From Pocillopora verrucosa (taxonomy: Eukaryota; Cnidaria; Anthozoa; Scleractinia; Pocilloporidae): DNA of 64,000 nucleotides. Made by a program: the position numbers and the translations under genes. Each line of letters starts with the position of its first letter. The first letter of the stretch is position 1. Positions 12,309 through 25,027 of this stretch are shown here, one piece after another. The DNA lies in assembly GCF_036669915.1 (NCBI RefSeq), contig NC_089319.1:2162082-2226081 (forward strand), read 5' to 3'. The notes beneath the pieces are model-generated. The model had not been told where the DNA came from, did no database searches, and saw only the letters and a program-made list of their open reading frames with translations.

Positions 12309-14570
12309 ATGGAAATTTTCAGACTGAGAAACACTTGCATCATGTGGTATTACACAGAGTCAAAAGCCACTATGATCGGCCTGGCTACAATGTTCTCTAT
12401 ACTCACTGCCATGGACATCATTGGAAACGTGATTGTTTGTGTGCTGATCGTTAAATTTAAAGATATGAGGTGAGTCAGACGCCACTTGCAATGCCGTGAA
12501 GGATTTCATTTGGGACACTTGAAGGCTGAAATGAAGGTGACTTGAAATTTCATGCATAACCAGATGTGACAGGGGGAAGAAAAGGAAAAAGATTAATCCT
12601 TTAAGCCTTTTTTACCTAATCATTGTTTTCTTTTTCATTTGTTTCGATTTTATGGTTTTTTTTATCATTATAAACCAATAACCGAGGCATGGGGGAGGGG
12701 AGGGGGGTACTTAGTCACCCACTAATCGACTGTACAGGATCTTTGCAAATATAAACCTGAGGTTAAAAAGGGTTTATGTCACATCTTTACGCTAAGAAAT
12801 CAAAATAGAATTTAGACAATAAAAAGTTTATCAACTTTGATTCAATTTCTGTCAGAATTCCAATGAATTATCTAATCCTGAACCTGGCTGTAGCAGACAT
12901 TTTGGTCGCCCTTTTCGTAGTTCCTCGGTTTGTGCTCTTTAATGCTTACATACTCCCTGATGGAATGACTGGTACAGTTATCTGTAAGCTGCTGACCGGT
13001 GGTAATTTGTCTTGGATTGGAGCAGTTGCTTCTGCATTTACACTGGCTGTTGTGGCTTTAGAGAGATACTACGCAATCATGAACCCACAAGGCACACAAT
13101 TGACAGCTGCGAAGGTAGAGGTAAGGAAAAAGCTAAATCAAAAAGCAAAGAGGCCGAAAAGGAAAATAAAACATACAATAATTGAGTAAAAGCAGAGACA
13201 ATTCATACACTCAACGCGAAAAGATATCAGTATCACTGGGGTGTCCAAATTACATTAACCTTTGCAGATCCGTATTTTCAATCGTTTCCAAACGCGTATG
13301 TGTAATTTGGTGATATAGCAGATATGAATAAGGCAGCAGAATTATTTATCACACAAATCGGCGAAACTGCGGCTTCCAATTTTTGTTTGTCAATCAGAGA
13401 TTTTGAGAGCCAGCCGCCATCTCCCCTTGGGCAAGTTTTTATATTCGTGTTAGTTTAATTTCTCACTCCATCGCTCATTACATTCTTGCAGATCATTGTT
13501 CCAGTAATTTGGCTATTAGCAATCCTCTTCAATTTGCCTCTGCTGTTGACCGACCGGTACAGCACAAAGCACAAGACTTGTATGGAGAACTGGCCAGAGG
13601 AATGGATGGCAAAGTCCAGCAGCTTGATATGGCTTGTGGTGACCGGCTATCTTCCCATATTCCTGATGATCGGACTGTACGCAAGAGTCGTGTATCAGCT
13701 CTGGTTTCTTGATGAGGATGATGGCGACAGCACTCGACAGGCAAGCACGGGGTTCTTTGAATGTTTTCGTTTCCGTAGACTAACTCAGAATTAAGCGAGA
13801 GACTATACAATGTTTTTTTTGTTCACTGATTAACTAACTAGCCCCATTGAAAAAGCAAAATTTTTGGAGGCAAAACTTTTTCTGTGTTGTTATTGCTGGA
13901 ACGAAACTAGGCCACTTCCTCAAGAATCAGCGTCATTCCAGTATGTTATGTCCTTCTTCTAAAGAAAAAAGACAGCAGTTCTATCTTTTATAAATACTCC
14001 GTTCATTACAGACACGGTTTAATTTAAAAATCTAACTCCCTCTTTCTTTCAAAGCTCGACGGTATTTGGACAAACATAACCTAGGAATTGGCAAGCTTGC
14101 ATAGGGATATAGATCAAGAACAGCAAATGCTTTGAGAGAGACTTTCAATGTTAGCAATTTCTTTCACAACCATTTCGCCAATTTCATAATTTTAGGGAGT
14201 GCTGAGGATTCGAAGAAGAATCACCAAAATGGTTTTCACAGTTAGCATGGTCTTTGCCGCTTGCCGGATTCCCGCCCAAACGATGTACGTCATCAGCTAC
14301 TTCAGTCGCACCCAGTACCACAGCGATTTACTGCATATCATATCCGTTGCTGAGGTGACTGCCAATTCCGCCATTAACCCATTCATATATGCCATCGTTA
14401 ATCATCGCTTTAGACAGCACATCAAGGAACTGATATGCTGCCCTGGTTTGTGCAAAACAAAGGTGGATGCCTTTATCCCAGGTCAGGATAGCACCCAAGA
14501 CGCCACTTACACTACGGAGGTAGTGCAGTTGCGACAAACATCGCAAGAAGAAGCTCCAAGATATGATTAA
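12309..14570 (+). CDS. Receptor A: four-exon class A GPCR, peptide-receptor-like
   Basis: Exons are 12309-12469, 12856-13120, 13492-13740 and 14196-14570, giving 349 residues. Exon 1 holds a short N-terminus and TM1 (I-I-G-N-V). Exon 2 holds TM2 (N-L-A-V-A-D), the TM3 cysteine and E-R-Y-Y. Exon 3 holds TM4, the ECL2 cysteine in T-C-M-E-N-W-P and TM5. Exon 4 holds TM6, TM7 N-P-F-I-Y and a long tail. Intron 1 is phase 2; introns 2 and 3 are phase 0. Exon 2 may instead end at 13114, because two GT donors lie 6 nt apart. Intron 3 uses a GC donor (CAG|GCAAGC). TM6 reads C-R-I-P, so the usual tryptophan is lost but the proline is kept. It is the most diverged member of the array. The fit is to the NPFF/QRFP/tachykinin-type group; the ligand is unknown. 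Confidence 0.86.
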
Positions 14571-15269
14571 TCTAGATAATGAGCTTGTTATCATTGCCAC
14601 CATAATTGCCATCTTGTAATGAGTTTCGCGAGAATGTCTTAATGTCGAAGTTTTAGAAAAGTTTGTATTTTTAGGAAATTATCAGAGAGATCAATCATGA
14701 CATGCACAGGAACTGGCCAAATTTAACAGAACTTGTCATTATTTGTTCACAACTTGTGATTCTTTGTTTAAGTGTTTTATCTAAATTTGGAACATTTATA
14801 CTTTCTTCTCGTTTGACTTACGAATCGTAGAAAAAGTTCATGATTGTTGACCTCATCTGATAGCTTACGTAAGAGTTGCATTTTAGTATTTTCACATTGT
14901 TAGGTCCATGGCGCATTACCATCCCATAGAAATCCCTTTTTATGGTTTCTTTTTCTCGTCGGGGATTCCGGGTGGTATTCAGTTTATGTTAATCAAAAAT
15001 TTAGGAACATGTTGTTGCAGAGTACATGTTCCTGCACGACATAGTATGGTATCGTCATAAAGGTACAAAACTGTGTCGGGCGTCCAACTGTTATCTTCTT
15101 GTATTTATTTTTACGGAAGATCATGGTTAAGGTTCACTTTGTTGCTTCTAATTTTCTCTTGCGTTTTATTTTATGTTCCTTTTAAGTTACTTAAAAATAT
15201 GTCTTTGTTTACTGTTAAAAGTGGGACAGGCTCGATCAATTTTCCTTCAATTAATTAAGTAAGAAACCT
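14571..15269. other. Intergenic between convergent genes A and B
   Basis: This is 3' flank of gene A. No gene or recognised repeat is seen. Confidence 0.4.
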
Positions 15270-15720
15270 TTATTTCCATAGGGTAGCTCCTTCAGTTTTT
15301 GCACAAGATAAAAACTGCTATCCGTAGAGGCCCAACATATATGATAAACTAAGTTGATTAGAAATAATAGTGATACTCAAGTACATTCAAAAATAGCTAT
15401 AAAATGTTATCCAAAGGACCTAAAAATCAAATTACAATTAAAATCTTAAAAATCTTAAAATCTGATTAAAAATTACACAGCCATGATAAAAGGGCCTTTT
15501 TAGTACATTCTAACTTTATAGACAGAAGTCTAGGTTTACCGCTGCTTCTTGTTGCTCTAGGTAATACATCTTTGTTATAATTGAAGTAGTGCATAAAGAA
15601 CTGTTGACAACGGCTGCTTAAGCATTTCATGACTAAATTGCGTACATGGCTCTCACGCTTTTTCTCCAGAGTTACGTAACCTAAAAAATTTAGCGCTTTT
15701 TCGCTTCTCCCCAGACACAT
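15270..15720 (-). mobile_element. LINE 3' tail fragment (CR1/L2-like reverse transcriptase C-terminus)
   Basis: A minus-strand frame at 15466-15720 reads like the conserved C-terminal tail of CR1/L2-class LINE polyproteins, with a Y-N-K-D-x-L-P-R-A-T-R-S-S-G segment followed by a basic stretch. An AT-rich 3' region follows, down to about 15270. The upstream reverse transcriptase is absent, so the copy is strongly 5'-truncated. The assignment rests on recognition of the tail only. Confidence 0.45.
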
Positions 15721-15816
15721 AGTGTCTCCTTACAGTTATTCCAATAAGTTAAGCTTTATGCAGTGCTGATTGATTACGCAACCTACAATTGCTTAATTTC
15801 TAGAAGTCGGTCCCAC

Positions 15817-18800
15817 CTAATGGGAAATCTGAAGGAATGCTGCTATCGTCTTGTGTTCTTTCGTTAGTTCGTTGCAGCTGAGATGTTCCTCACCAGGATG
15901 AACCTTGTTCCTTTGGAAGACATTACGGTGTAACATGGCCTTGATCTTCTGGTTGAATCTTTTGTTGGTCAGAGCATACACAAAGGGGTTGAGAGCAGAA
16001 TTGGAAAGGATCATTATAGCGCCAATAGCAAAACTTACATCACTGTAAGGTGAAGTGACGTGATGCAGGAAAAAGATGGTCGAGTCTGTGATCCAACAGA
16101 TTCCAAAACTGGCACTGACAATTGTCACCGTTAAAGTGACCCGCCTTCGTACTTTCATGACACCCTTTATAAAGAAAAGTTTAAAAAGATAACTCAATAC
16201 TTCTTAGAGTTGCGAGCAGCTATGCTGTCATTTGCTGTGTGAAAACAACCAAACAAACAAAGAAACCACGCTACATGGGCATCGTCACCTTTAAGGAAGC
16301 TTTTATTGCCTAGTGAGGGTCCCCAATAGGGTTCATCAATCCCGCGATCCCAACTAAAATTTTCTCTCGATCCCGTAATCCCGAAGGTTTATATCGGCCA
16401 ATCCCGATCCCGATTGTCTTAGCCTATTTCCTACCCGGTGGGTGATGATTTTGTTAACCAGCATTGATCCGCTGAAGTCTATGGTCACCGTAAGGCGTGA
16501 GTTGATCTCTTTTCACCAAAATGATGATATCCTTCGTTTTAGAAGTTTTCAAAGTCTTGCACGAATGACGCACGCTGGTCACGGTAACGACCTCCTTTCA
16601 TTAAATTTCGATCACGGACAAACGTATAGGTACAGGTAGATCAATATCAAAGAAACGAATAACAATTTCAACAAGTGCATTAAACACAAAAGGTCACGCA
16701 ATCCCATAGTTCCATAACAACGAAGATAAAGAAAAATTAACTGAACACAATTCTGCTGTTGAAGCGAACAGTTCTTCTGAAGCGGGGACCTCTTCCGGGG
16801 TAAAAATCAGCCTCTCGCTCCAAAGATGGAATGTCATCATCATCACTCGGGGAATCGTACTCCAGTATTCCATCTTCCTCTTCGTCTTGTTTCCCGCTGT
16901 TTTCTTGCTGCTCCTTGAAGTTCGACCGCCTGAATTTCTCTCTGATAGAGGTACGTCGTGAAGTGTCGCTGAGCAGCCCGATCTCCTCTTGAATGCTAGA
17001 GAGCCTGTATGCCTGATGCTTTTCATGACCGACAAGATCAATTTGTGTTATATCCCGAATCCGATCAAAATCACCGAATACCGTGTCCCGTTCATAATAG
17101 CAATCCCGCATCTCGCTCACTTCTGGCTTAAAATTCTCGGATCTCGGCCTTTAAATAAGCCCAATCCCGGATCCCGAAAAACTTGTTGGAGACCCTCCTT
17201 AGAGTCGAGATTTGGCAAACACACTTTGGCAAAAAATGGATCCGTTTTTCTTATTAACACTTCTTTTATATACTTCTTACTAACTTCGTTTTTCGTTCCG
17301 TGTTGTAAGTTAGAGCGAGTTTTTCCCGCTCGGATATATGGCCCAAGCGCAAGGTGCGTGCGCCAAAAACCCGAGAGGAAAAACGAAATTCCATAATTTA
17401 CAGTACGGACCGAGAAGACAAGGATAGTTAATTATTTATCATATTTTTGGAGAGTTCGAATAGAAGGCGAAGATTTTAATTCAAGCAAAATTTTAATTTC
17501 GTTGGCTACACAGTGAAATAAGGCCTAATTAAGATTAACCAACCAATCAACCAACTAGAGTAATGTACCACAAACCGTTAAATTAAAAGAGTCATACAAT
17601 CATCTCTTACTTGTTGTTGATGAGAGAGTTGAGTGTGATCATTTTTTCTGAACCACAAAGCGTACACCACTCGTGAATATAAGCCAGTCATTAATACCAA
17701 AGGAAGGGCGGCCAAGATTAAAAACAAGGTTATGCTGTATGCTATGCCCATCCACTTTGAGGGCCAATTTTCTTCGCAGTCGCGTATGGTGTTGTCAAAA
17801 TCAACACTAAGAAACGTTGGTAGAATCATAATCACTGCAAAGATCCAACAGCTTGGAATAATTACCTATGCAGGGACGAAAAACGTACACAACTGATAAA
17901 TGGAAACGAAAATTAAAGAATAAAGATATCATGCTTAAGAATCGAGCCACACCATCTTCATGTCCTTTACTCCAACCCCCTCTTCGCCTCCTTCATTAGC
18001 AAAGATCATTTCGTCTGTGGTGACATCTTTGCCAGAGCTGCAGGTGGAACCGATTAGAACATCATGGCTGCATATTTTTTAAAGAACTTTATTAACATTA
18101 AAGGAAACACTGACTTTAAAAAAAGAAAGAGAGACTTATTCCTAGACCCACCAAATTTCGGCAAAAATGCGACCAATGACATTCCTCTGAGGTCACCTTG
18201 GATTCTCCGTCAAAATGCATTATATTCACCATTTTTTCCAGATATGAATAAGAGAAATTTATCCACCAGCTTTAATCGCTAAATTCTAGTCTATGTACAT
18301 GCAAATCTCAGAAACATTTTTACCTTCAGGTTGTGATAGCTAAGCTTCCATCTATTTCCATAAGGATGCAATACTGCATGATAGCGTTCGATGGATATCA
18401 CCATCAAGGTAAAAACCGATGAAGCAGCTCCAACCCACGAGAAGTTTCCGCCTGTCAGCAGTCGGCATAGAACTGATCCGGTCGCTCCGTCAGGATGGCT
18501 AAATGTGCGGCTTAGGATGAAGTCGGGTATGATGAAGATTGCAATCACGATGTCTGAGATAGCCAGATTCACAAGTAAAAAGTTTATAGCATTTCTGCGA
18601 AAATCATGAAAATATCGTAATTATCAAAAATTTAGTCAAGGGGTTACTGTAGCTTTATTTTTCTATTCAAACACTGATGTAGTTCCTCATTAGTCTACAC
18701 AAACGGAAGTTTTAATTTAAATTCGCAAATGTATTCGTCAATTTTTTTTTCCTTCGATGAAGGCTTTGTACATACTTAGAAGAAATTTTAAATCAAGTTT

Positions 18801-19620
18801 GAAACAAATATGAAAACTTTGCAAATAAAAAAAATTAGAAAATTCGAAGGAAAATCATGTTTGAAAATATAGTTGAAAAATATAACAATATTTGAAATAT
18901 TGCACGGTATATACTGAAGGTATCAACGTATTCCAATTGACCGCCTCACGCTGGTGCCCCCTTCTTGTCCGATACTTTCCGTTTACGCGTGTCGCTGAAG
19001 GCATCGTCAAAAATTCAAGACATCTAAATGAACAAATTGTGGCCGACAATTAAGAGAGAAAGAACGCACAGTAAATTATGATAGTACGAAATGAAGCGCT
19101 CTATTGACGTCTGACATCAGATAAATCAGCGATAAAAGAAAACTTGTCAAAGCGTTCAGGGCAGTAATTTGAACAGAAAATAATTAAAAATCGTTCATCC
19201 TAAGGAGCGTCTCCTGATCCAAATTTCTTGTAAAACAAAGACGACAGAATTTCCCATTCGATCATTAAAGTAAACCGAGAAACCTCGCAATCGACGGGTC
19301 AAATTGAAGTATCATGATATTAACACTTTTAGTATTTCCGGGAAACCGAGCGAACCCAGACTTTTAAGTTTTTAGCAGGCAAAGTTTTTGTGCCATTTTA
19401 CATACTTTACAGAAAATGCAGCCTGTGAGATGTGTTTTTTCCTAAGTGAAGAATTAGTCTGAGCAATGAAAAAGTTCTCGCTAATTACTTACTGCATATC
19501 CCGATGTTTCATAATTATCACGCACACCAAAATGTTTCCTAACACGACGAGAATGACGAGGGTAGAAAGAACCACTATGCACGCAGCAGCTGCTGTTTCA
19601 GAGACTGAACGCATGGACAT
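15817..19620 (-). CDS. Receptor B: four-exon class A GPCR, peptide-receptor-like
   Basis: Reading from high to low coordinates, exons are 19620-19493, 18594-18324, 17865-17611 and 16164-15817, giving 333 residues with all frames joining cleanly. The N-terminus is only about a dozen residues. Marks are TM1 L-G-N-I-L, TM2 N-L-A-I-S-D, the TM3 cysteine in V-L-C-R-L-L-T-G-G, E-R-Y-H, the ECL2 cysteine in D-C-E-E-N-W-P, TM6 C-W-I-T-D-S and TM7 N-P-F-V-Y. Intron 3 (16165-17610) is swollen to about 1.45 kb by a transposon-like insert (see 16312-17203). Intron 2 (17866-18323) and intron 1 (18595-19492) hold nothing I recognise. It belongs to the same receptor family as C, E and F. The ligand and coupling are not readable from sequence. 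Confidence 0.88.
16312..17203. mobile_element. Candidate non-autonomous DNA transposon in intron 3 of receptor B
   Basis: The two ends are imperfect inverted repeats: the left end reads G-A-G-G-G-T-C-C-C-C-A-A and the right end, reverse-complemented, G-A-G-G-G-T-C-T-C-C-A-A. Both are bordered by TA, consistent with a TA target duplication. Sub-terminal DNA on both sides is rich in ATCCCG words. The interior has a minus-strand 127-codon frame (16737-17120) with an acidic middle and a basic end, and no family I recognise. No transposase is seen. The element may have picked up host DNA, or the open frame may be chance. Confidence 0.5.
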
Positions 19621-20029
19621 CTCCAAAGAGTTTGACGATCCTTCCAATACAGAACACAAAAAAGTGATATTTATATTAAGACGGTACTCTTCGTTTTTTT
19701 TTTAGCATGACTGAGCGACTGTAGAATTAATTTTTCGTTATATTTAAATGTGACAACAACCTTCGCTTTAATAATTACCTGTAAAAACGTTTTAATTTAA
19801 AACTGAGGCGAAACAGAATATTTTTCATATCTTACCAACCTCAACCTGCTCTTTTGGGCAAATCCTGCAAAATAGATACCCCAGGACGTTCAGGATTCCC
19901 CTTAAATTTTAATAAAACTACCCAGGGTATACGGTCATTTTTCATGGCATGTTTCCATATGCAAAACCCTATTTCGAAAGTATTCCTTATCATCCTATAT
20001 ACATAACCATAATAAATTAAAATTAAAGT
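19621..20029. other. Upstream flank of receptor B
   Basis: This must include the promoter of the minus-strand gene B. No specific element or gene is recognised. Confidence 0.35.
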
Positions 20030-20379
20030 CAAAGGAGTCAAACATATTTGTCATTGAAGATCATTTTGTGTTCTTACCTCTGTCTTTAGTGTCGAACACT
20101 GAGAGGGCTTATGATAAATTGCATTCGTATTCGTTCTACCATCTTCCCTATGTGGATTCAAGATGTAAATAATCGCCGGCCTGATCAAAAAAGTGTTCAA
20201 ATTGGATAAAGCATCTCATCCTTATCAGTTCGGTGGCTTTGTTCAAATTTTATTTTAGAACCATGTAGGAGGTCTTTGCAAGAAAATATAATCAGTTTAT
20301 ATTCTCTTGGTTGTTGTTATTTATAATTATATAAACACCAGTAGTAAAGTATTATCGTGCGTAACACGATGCGGTGACT

Positions 20380-20530
20380 TCCATTGTGGATCGTGATGTT
20401 TTGTTTATACCCTGCTAGTCATCCTTAGGCGAAGAGGTCGACTGAATACGCATCAGCATGCGAGACCTCATACATATTGCGCCGCCAGCTGCGCTTAGTT
20501 GTTTTTCAACAGCTTTGACCGGCACTTTTT
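20380..20530 (-). mobile_element. Solo tail of a Penelope-like element (copy 1)
   Basis: The sequence matches, with many differences, the terminal repeat and adjacent 3' region of the Penelope-like element at 32727-34285 (shared words include gaggtcgactg and agttgtttttcaacagct). The coding part is missing. A second copy lies at about 26920-27090 because the whole block was duplicated. It is old compared with the element at 32727. Confidence 0.55.
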
Positions 20531-20540
20531 AAGAGATGCC

Positions 20541-20600
20541 GCGATATGATCATACCAAAAATAAGGTTTCCCGTTATGATAAAGAAGACCAGAACAGAGT
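20541..20600 (-). pseudogene. Relic TM1 exon of the receptor family (copy 1)
   Basis: Read on the minus strand, about 20 codons match TM1 of receptors C and E, including I-I-T-G-N and M-I-I. The start codon region and splice donor are gone. The Penelope tail abuts it on the left (low-coordinate) side. No matching exons 2-4 are found nearby, so this is the stump of a lost receptor gene between B and C. Its duplicate is at 27154-27219. Confidence 0.55.
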
Positions 20601-21542
20601 GAATCTTTGGAAAAATGTAAGCAAAACCTTGTGCTTAAGAGGCTAAGAAAAAAGTTTACCGTGTGCTAAAAATAATCGTGGTAATCGTCCAAGGGGTGGT
20701 ATAGAATAAATAATCGGGTAATAACGAAGCACATACCGTGTGCCATCTTTTCATGATGCCATCTTTTCATTTAAGAGTTCGCATTTATTTGATAACGTCA
20801 TATTATAATCGGCTGAAAGGGAGAAAGTTAGCTAGGCATTAACAATACAAACTGTTCCAGCCCACATAGGCTGTAGTTTTGTCTACGTTAGGTCAATGGG
20901 TAGCATAGCCGTGAAAGGCCTGGGTCAGATGATATCTTTCATCACGTCTTTCATCACGCCTACACAGAACCATCAACTAGGCAAATTAAATCGACTTGTT
21001 CGCTCGTTATCAATCAGGGGTTTTTCAAATCGCCTGTTTGATAAATGCAAAAGGTTTTTTTTAAAAATGCTTTTCCACTAAATAATAATAATTACTCCCG
21101 CTGTCTCACAAAACTTTACGAAAATGTCAAACAAAATGTGACGGCGTAAAATAGAGCCATCATAACATCAGTGATGGATAAGTAAGGAACTCCAGGATTC
21201 AAACGGTAAAAAACTACTCTTATACCTCCAACTTGATTACTTGCGGTTCACAATACTTATGTCATTCGGATGTCTTAACGCGCTTCATCGTCACCATCAT
21301 CACCACCATCAACATCGTCGTTGTCATTACCCCAGTTATTACTTTTATCGTTATTATTAATGCATACTTTACAAAGTAAAGAGGATAGGCTCTGTTACTA
21401 CACCATGTACATACAATTTCTAGAAGACCATGAATTTATTAGATTAATTGCAGTCCATTGTTACCTTAACTCTACTTACTTCTAATTGTTTACTAAACAA
21501 GTGAAGTTCGCAAACTTAACGTTCTCGTCGATATTTTTCCAG

Positions 21543-23841
21543 TCAATTCTTGAAATCACTTTCCCCTGCATTAACTTTGTCTTGAAGATTTGGTAGAGTG
21601 GTGGCCACGGTCGGCAATACTATTTTACCGGTGGAATGGATAGTGGGGCCAATTCTGTTTGTAGCGACGCAATTGCATCGGAACATTGTCTTGATCTTTT
21701 GGCGGAATCTTTGGTTAATCAGGGCGTACACAAACGGGTTGACAGCAGAATTAAATAGGATCAGTATGGTAGTAATATAAAAAACAACATCACTGTATGG
21801 AGAGTTGATAAAATGCAAGAAATAAATTGTCGAGTCGGTGAGCCAACAGACTCCAAATATGAAGCTGACAGTTATTACCATCGCGGTGACCCGCTTCCGC
21901 AACTTGATCACAGCCTATGTGAGGAGATCGAAAACCTTAGTTAGGTACTTGTTATAAAGCGAGTAATAAATGTATAAATGCTTTCAACAGTAGAAAAATT
22001 TCGGGATTTGATGTACCTCGATATCCTGTAATTGATATAGAAGGGTGGTGGAAAATAGAGTTGTGGCTCAGTAATGTCTCAAATCAAAGAATCGCACCCT
22101 TTTAAGACGGGCCATGGACCACAAAGTTGTGCGTTGAATTTGCAAGAACTTCTCACCTTCTGTCCATGTGAAAGTTGATTATCATCAGTTGGTGTGAACC
22201 ACAATGTGCACACGATTCTGGAATAAGCCGCAGTCATCAGTGTCATGGGAAGAAAGGTCATAGTCACCAACCACATCATGCTGTTGGCTTTGCCCATCCA
22301 CTCCTGAGGCCAGTCTTCCTCGCAGTCACCTAAGGTGTTCTTGAAGTTCAAGGCCAAGAAAGTCGGTACATTCAAGATAAATGCAAGAATCCAACAGAAA
22401 GGAATAATTACCTAAAGCAGGAAAGAAGTAAAGAAAAAGGGCTTTGGCCTGTTTGTAACGACTTATGGTTCGACGATGATCGATTCCCAGCCTATTTTTT
22501 CTTAGATTGAAGTCAAAACGTATGTAAATTATAGTACATTGTGGGCATTTATCCTGGGAGTTATGTTTAATGAAAACTTTCTATAACAGGTGTTCGTATT
22601 TGATACAAACGCACTCTAATCGGCTGATTCGCTCCGTATTATCGTTTCCCTCGTGCTGATTAGTTGCTTTTTTATTACTCAGCTTGATTTTACAGAAATC
22701 AATCAACATCGATTTCTCCAGGCGGATCTGTTACCTTAAGTTTGGTATTGGTAAGCTTTCCCTTTTCATCATATGGATATATTACTGCATAATAGCGCTC
22801 AATGGCGATAAAAACCAGGGTAAAGACAGACGAAGATGCTCCAACCCATGCAAAGTTTCCTCCAGTCAGTAGCCTGCATAGAACTGTCCCAGTCACTCCA
22901 TTAGGATGGGTAAACATCAGACTGAAGATGTACTCTGGTGCAAGAAATATTGCAATCATAATGTCCGAAACAGCCAGGTTCACAAGAAGGAAATTGATTG
23001 GAATTCTAGCGGATGTAAAAATGAAGGTAAACACAAGAATGTAATTAAAAGATGACAGAGCAAGAATGAACAACAAATAATGATGACAACAACAGCAACA
23101 ACAACAAAATAAACAAAAATAATGATAGCAATAAATGTAGTAATAAAGATAATAATGATGATGATGATAATATTGATTAAAAGACAAAAAGAAGTGCATT
23201 GCTACATTTATTTTAAAGCAAATGGAGTAACCGCACCAATAATGCTCTTGAACACGATAGGAACGTTTAGGATATAGATTTAAAGCAAATTTTTTGTTTT
23301 TCCATTTCATCTAGCCTAAAAAACTCCGAATAGTACGTTCCCAGTTTTGTGATATGGAGGATTGATCTTGTGAATCATAAAGAAGCAAACAAACCCGCAA
23401 ATAAAACATTTTAAGATAAAATTTATTTTCTCCCAAAAGATGAATGAGCTGACTCTAACTGAAAAACATAGGAAAAGTATACACCAACGGTAGTTCATCG
23501 CGGTTAATTTTATCGTGACTCTAAATCGAAAATGGATGGGTAATTTTTTATCTTTGAGACTGCTGTATAATACTGTTGAACCGGAATCTAGGTGGTTGGC
23601 AATGATAAAACCCCGCTAAGTTACTATTTACGCGAGATGTAGGGGATCATTAAATATTCCGATCGATAGAATGACAGAAAAGTCACAAAAGTACTGTAGG
23701 AAGAATATTTTACCTCATATCGCGATATTTCAGTATGATCGTACAAACAGTAGAGTTTCCCGTTATAACAACGATGACAAGAACAGAAAGGACTGTTGCA
23801 CAAGTAATAGCTATTGTGTCTGGGACTGATCGCATGGACAT
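21543..23841 (-). CDS. Receptor C: four-exon class A GPCR, near-twin of receptor E
   Basis: Exons from high to low are 23841-23714, 23005-22735, 22411-22157 and 21914-21543, giving 341 residues. The frame is open throughout and all junctions are GT-AG. Marks are TM1 I-T-G-N, TM2 N-L-A-V-S-D, the TM3 cysteine in V-L-C-R-L-L-T-G-G, E-R-Y-Y, the ECL2 cysteine in G-D-C-E-E-D-W-P, TM6 C-W-L-T-D-S and TM7 N-P-F-V-Y. The N-terminus before TM1 is about ten residues with no signal peptide. Intron 1 (23006-23713) contains AAC and GAT microsatellites. The protein is nearly identical to E, so C and E come from a recent duplication. It is probably a neuropeptide- or chemosensory-type receptor; which one cannot be told. 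Confidence 0.9.
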
Positions 23842-25027
23842 ATTTTATGTGGTCGATGGTCCACCTAGAAAAGAGAAAAAGAAATCACACCAAAGAAAAT
23901 GCGTTAACATAAAGAAATGGATTGGGCCATTAACAACTATATTTGGTCCGTTAGGTTTCTTCGCATAAGGAAAAACTAACGAGGTAAGAAGCCGATAGCA
24001 AAGTAAGCTGTTTTTTTCAAATGCATTTTTTTGATCATAACGTATTTTCGTGGTTATTACACCATGTCTACCGCAGACGGGTAGATTCTCCGTAAATTAC
24101 ATGCAGATAACGGTAATAACCTTTCCTAAGATGAAAAACACGAACGTGAAAACTTCTATTTGAGAGGTGAAACAAAGCATTGGTTATTGAACATCTGTTT
24201 TCAATGGTTTTTACTCACCTGTCTTTACAGACTTGCGCTCTGTTTCAATTCCAAAGCAGTTAAAGATGTGCCAAGGTTATTTCGATCTACATTAGCGTGT
24301 GAAAACCATGATATCATACAAAAACTGACAGGCTAAGACTTAAGGAAACTCTCGTATGCATGTCAAGCAGGAAAACATCGATGTAAGTATAATATTCTTT
24401 TGAATTGATGTTAAATTCAACTCATCAGTTTGTGCTATTGTAATTAAGACAAACAGACTTTTCAGCCAATAAAAATCAAGTGATTGCACCTGCCTTAGAG
24501 CCTTTTGTTTAATTTGTTATGCCTAAAAAGTAGGTTAGCCATTACTTAGCGCACACAAAATTGTAAAGCCCACGCTAACTCGACAGCTAAACAGGCTTAA
24601 ATTGTTCAATTCTTACTAATCAGAATCGTCTGAACAATAACTGGGTGACGCTTTTCTGCTGAATAATCAGAATTGCTTGTGCAATCTTACCGCAAAATGA
24701 TATGGCCACTTCGGCAATCCCCAAGCCAGTGTTGTAGGCTTATATGGAAGGATTTCCCAATGTTTCTTTTTTTTAATTCGTGTGAAGAATTTTGAAATAA
24801 TGATACGTGATGTCTGGGATGAAAATTTCGAGTGTCAAGTTATCAGCAAGAGAGGATTCTCTCTTGTTATTAGTCAAGCGATATATTATTTTGCCGATTA
24901 CACTATTAGGAAAGACGAACGAACGATTGAGCTGACGAATAATTTCTTTCTCTTTTCGAGATCTGTTACTCGTATAACGTGTGCTGCCAAAAGATCGATA
25001 TAAACCATACGTTGAATTTAATTTCAG
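23842..25027. other. Upstream flank of receptor C
   Basis: The part from 23842 to about 24530 is alignable with 31083-31890 upstream of receptor E, so it is likely to carry a shared promoter. From about 24530 to 25027 the sequence is specific to this copy. No gene is recognised. Confidence 0.4.

Noticed and set aside
12691-12710. G-rich run in intron 1 of receptor A as a G-quadruplex
   Set aside because: It has three long G runs with one-base spacers but no clear fourth separate run, so a stable quadruplex is not well supported.
16442-16639. 65-codon plus-strand frame in the insert within gene B
   Set aside because: It has no recognisable domain, is opposite to the larger minus-strand frame, and has no composition bias.
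22802-23044. 80-codon plus-strand frame opposite exon 2 of receptor C (and the same opposite E)
   Set aside because: It is the antisense shadow of a conserved coding exon; its conservation follows from the exon on the other strand.
23080-23170. AAC/GAT repeat run as a possible CRISPR-like or regulatory array
   Set aside because: These are simple microsatellites in an intron, with no spacers or unit structure.
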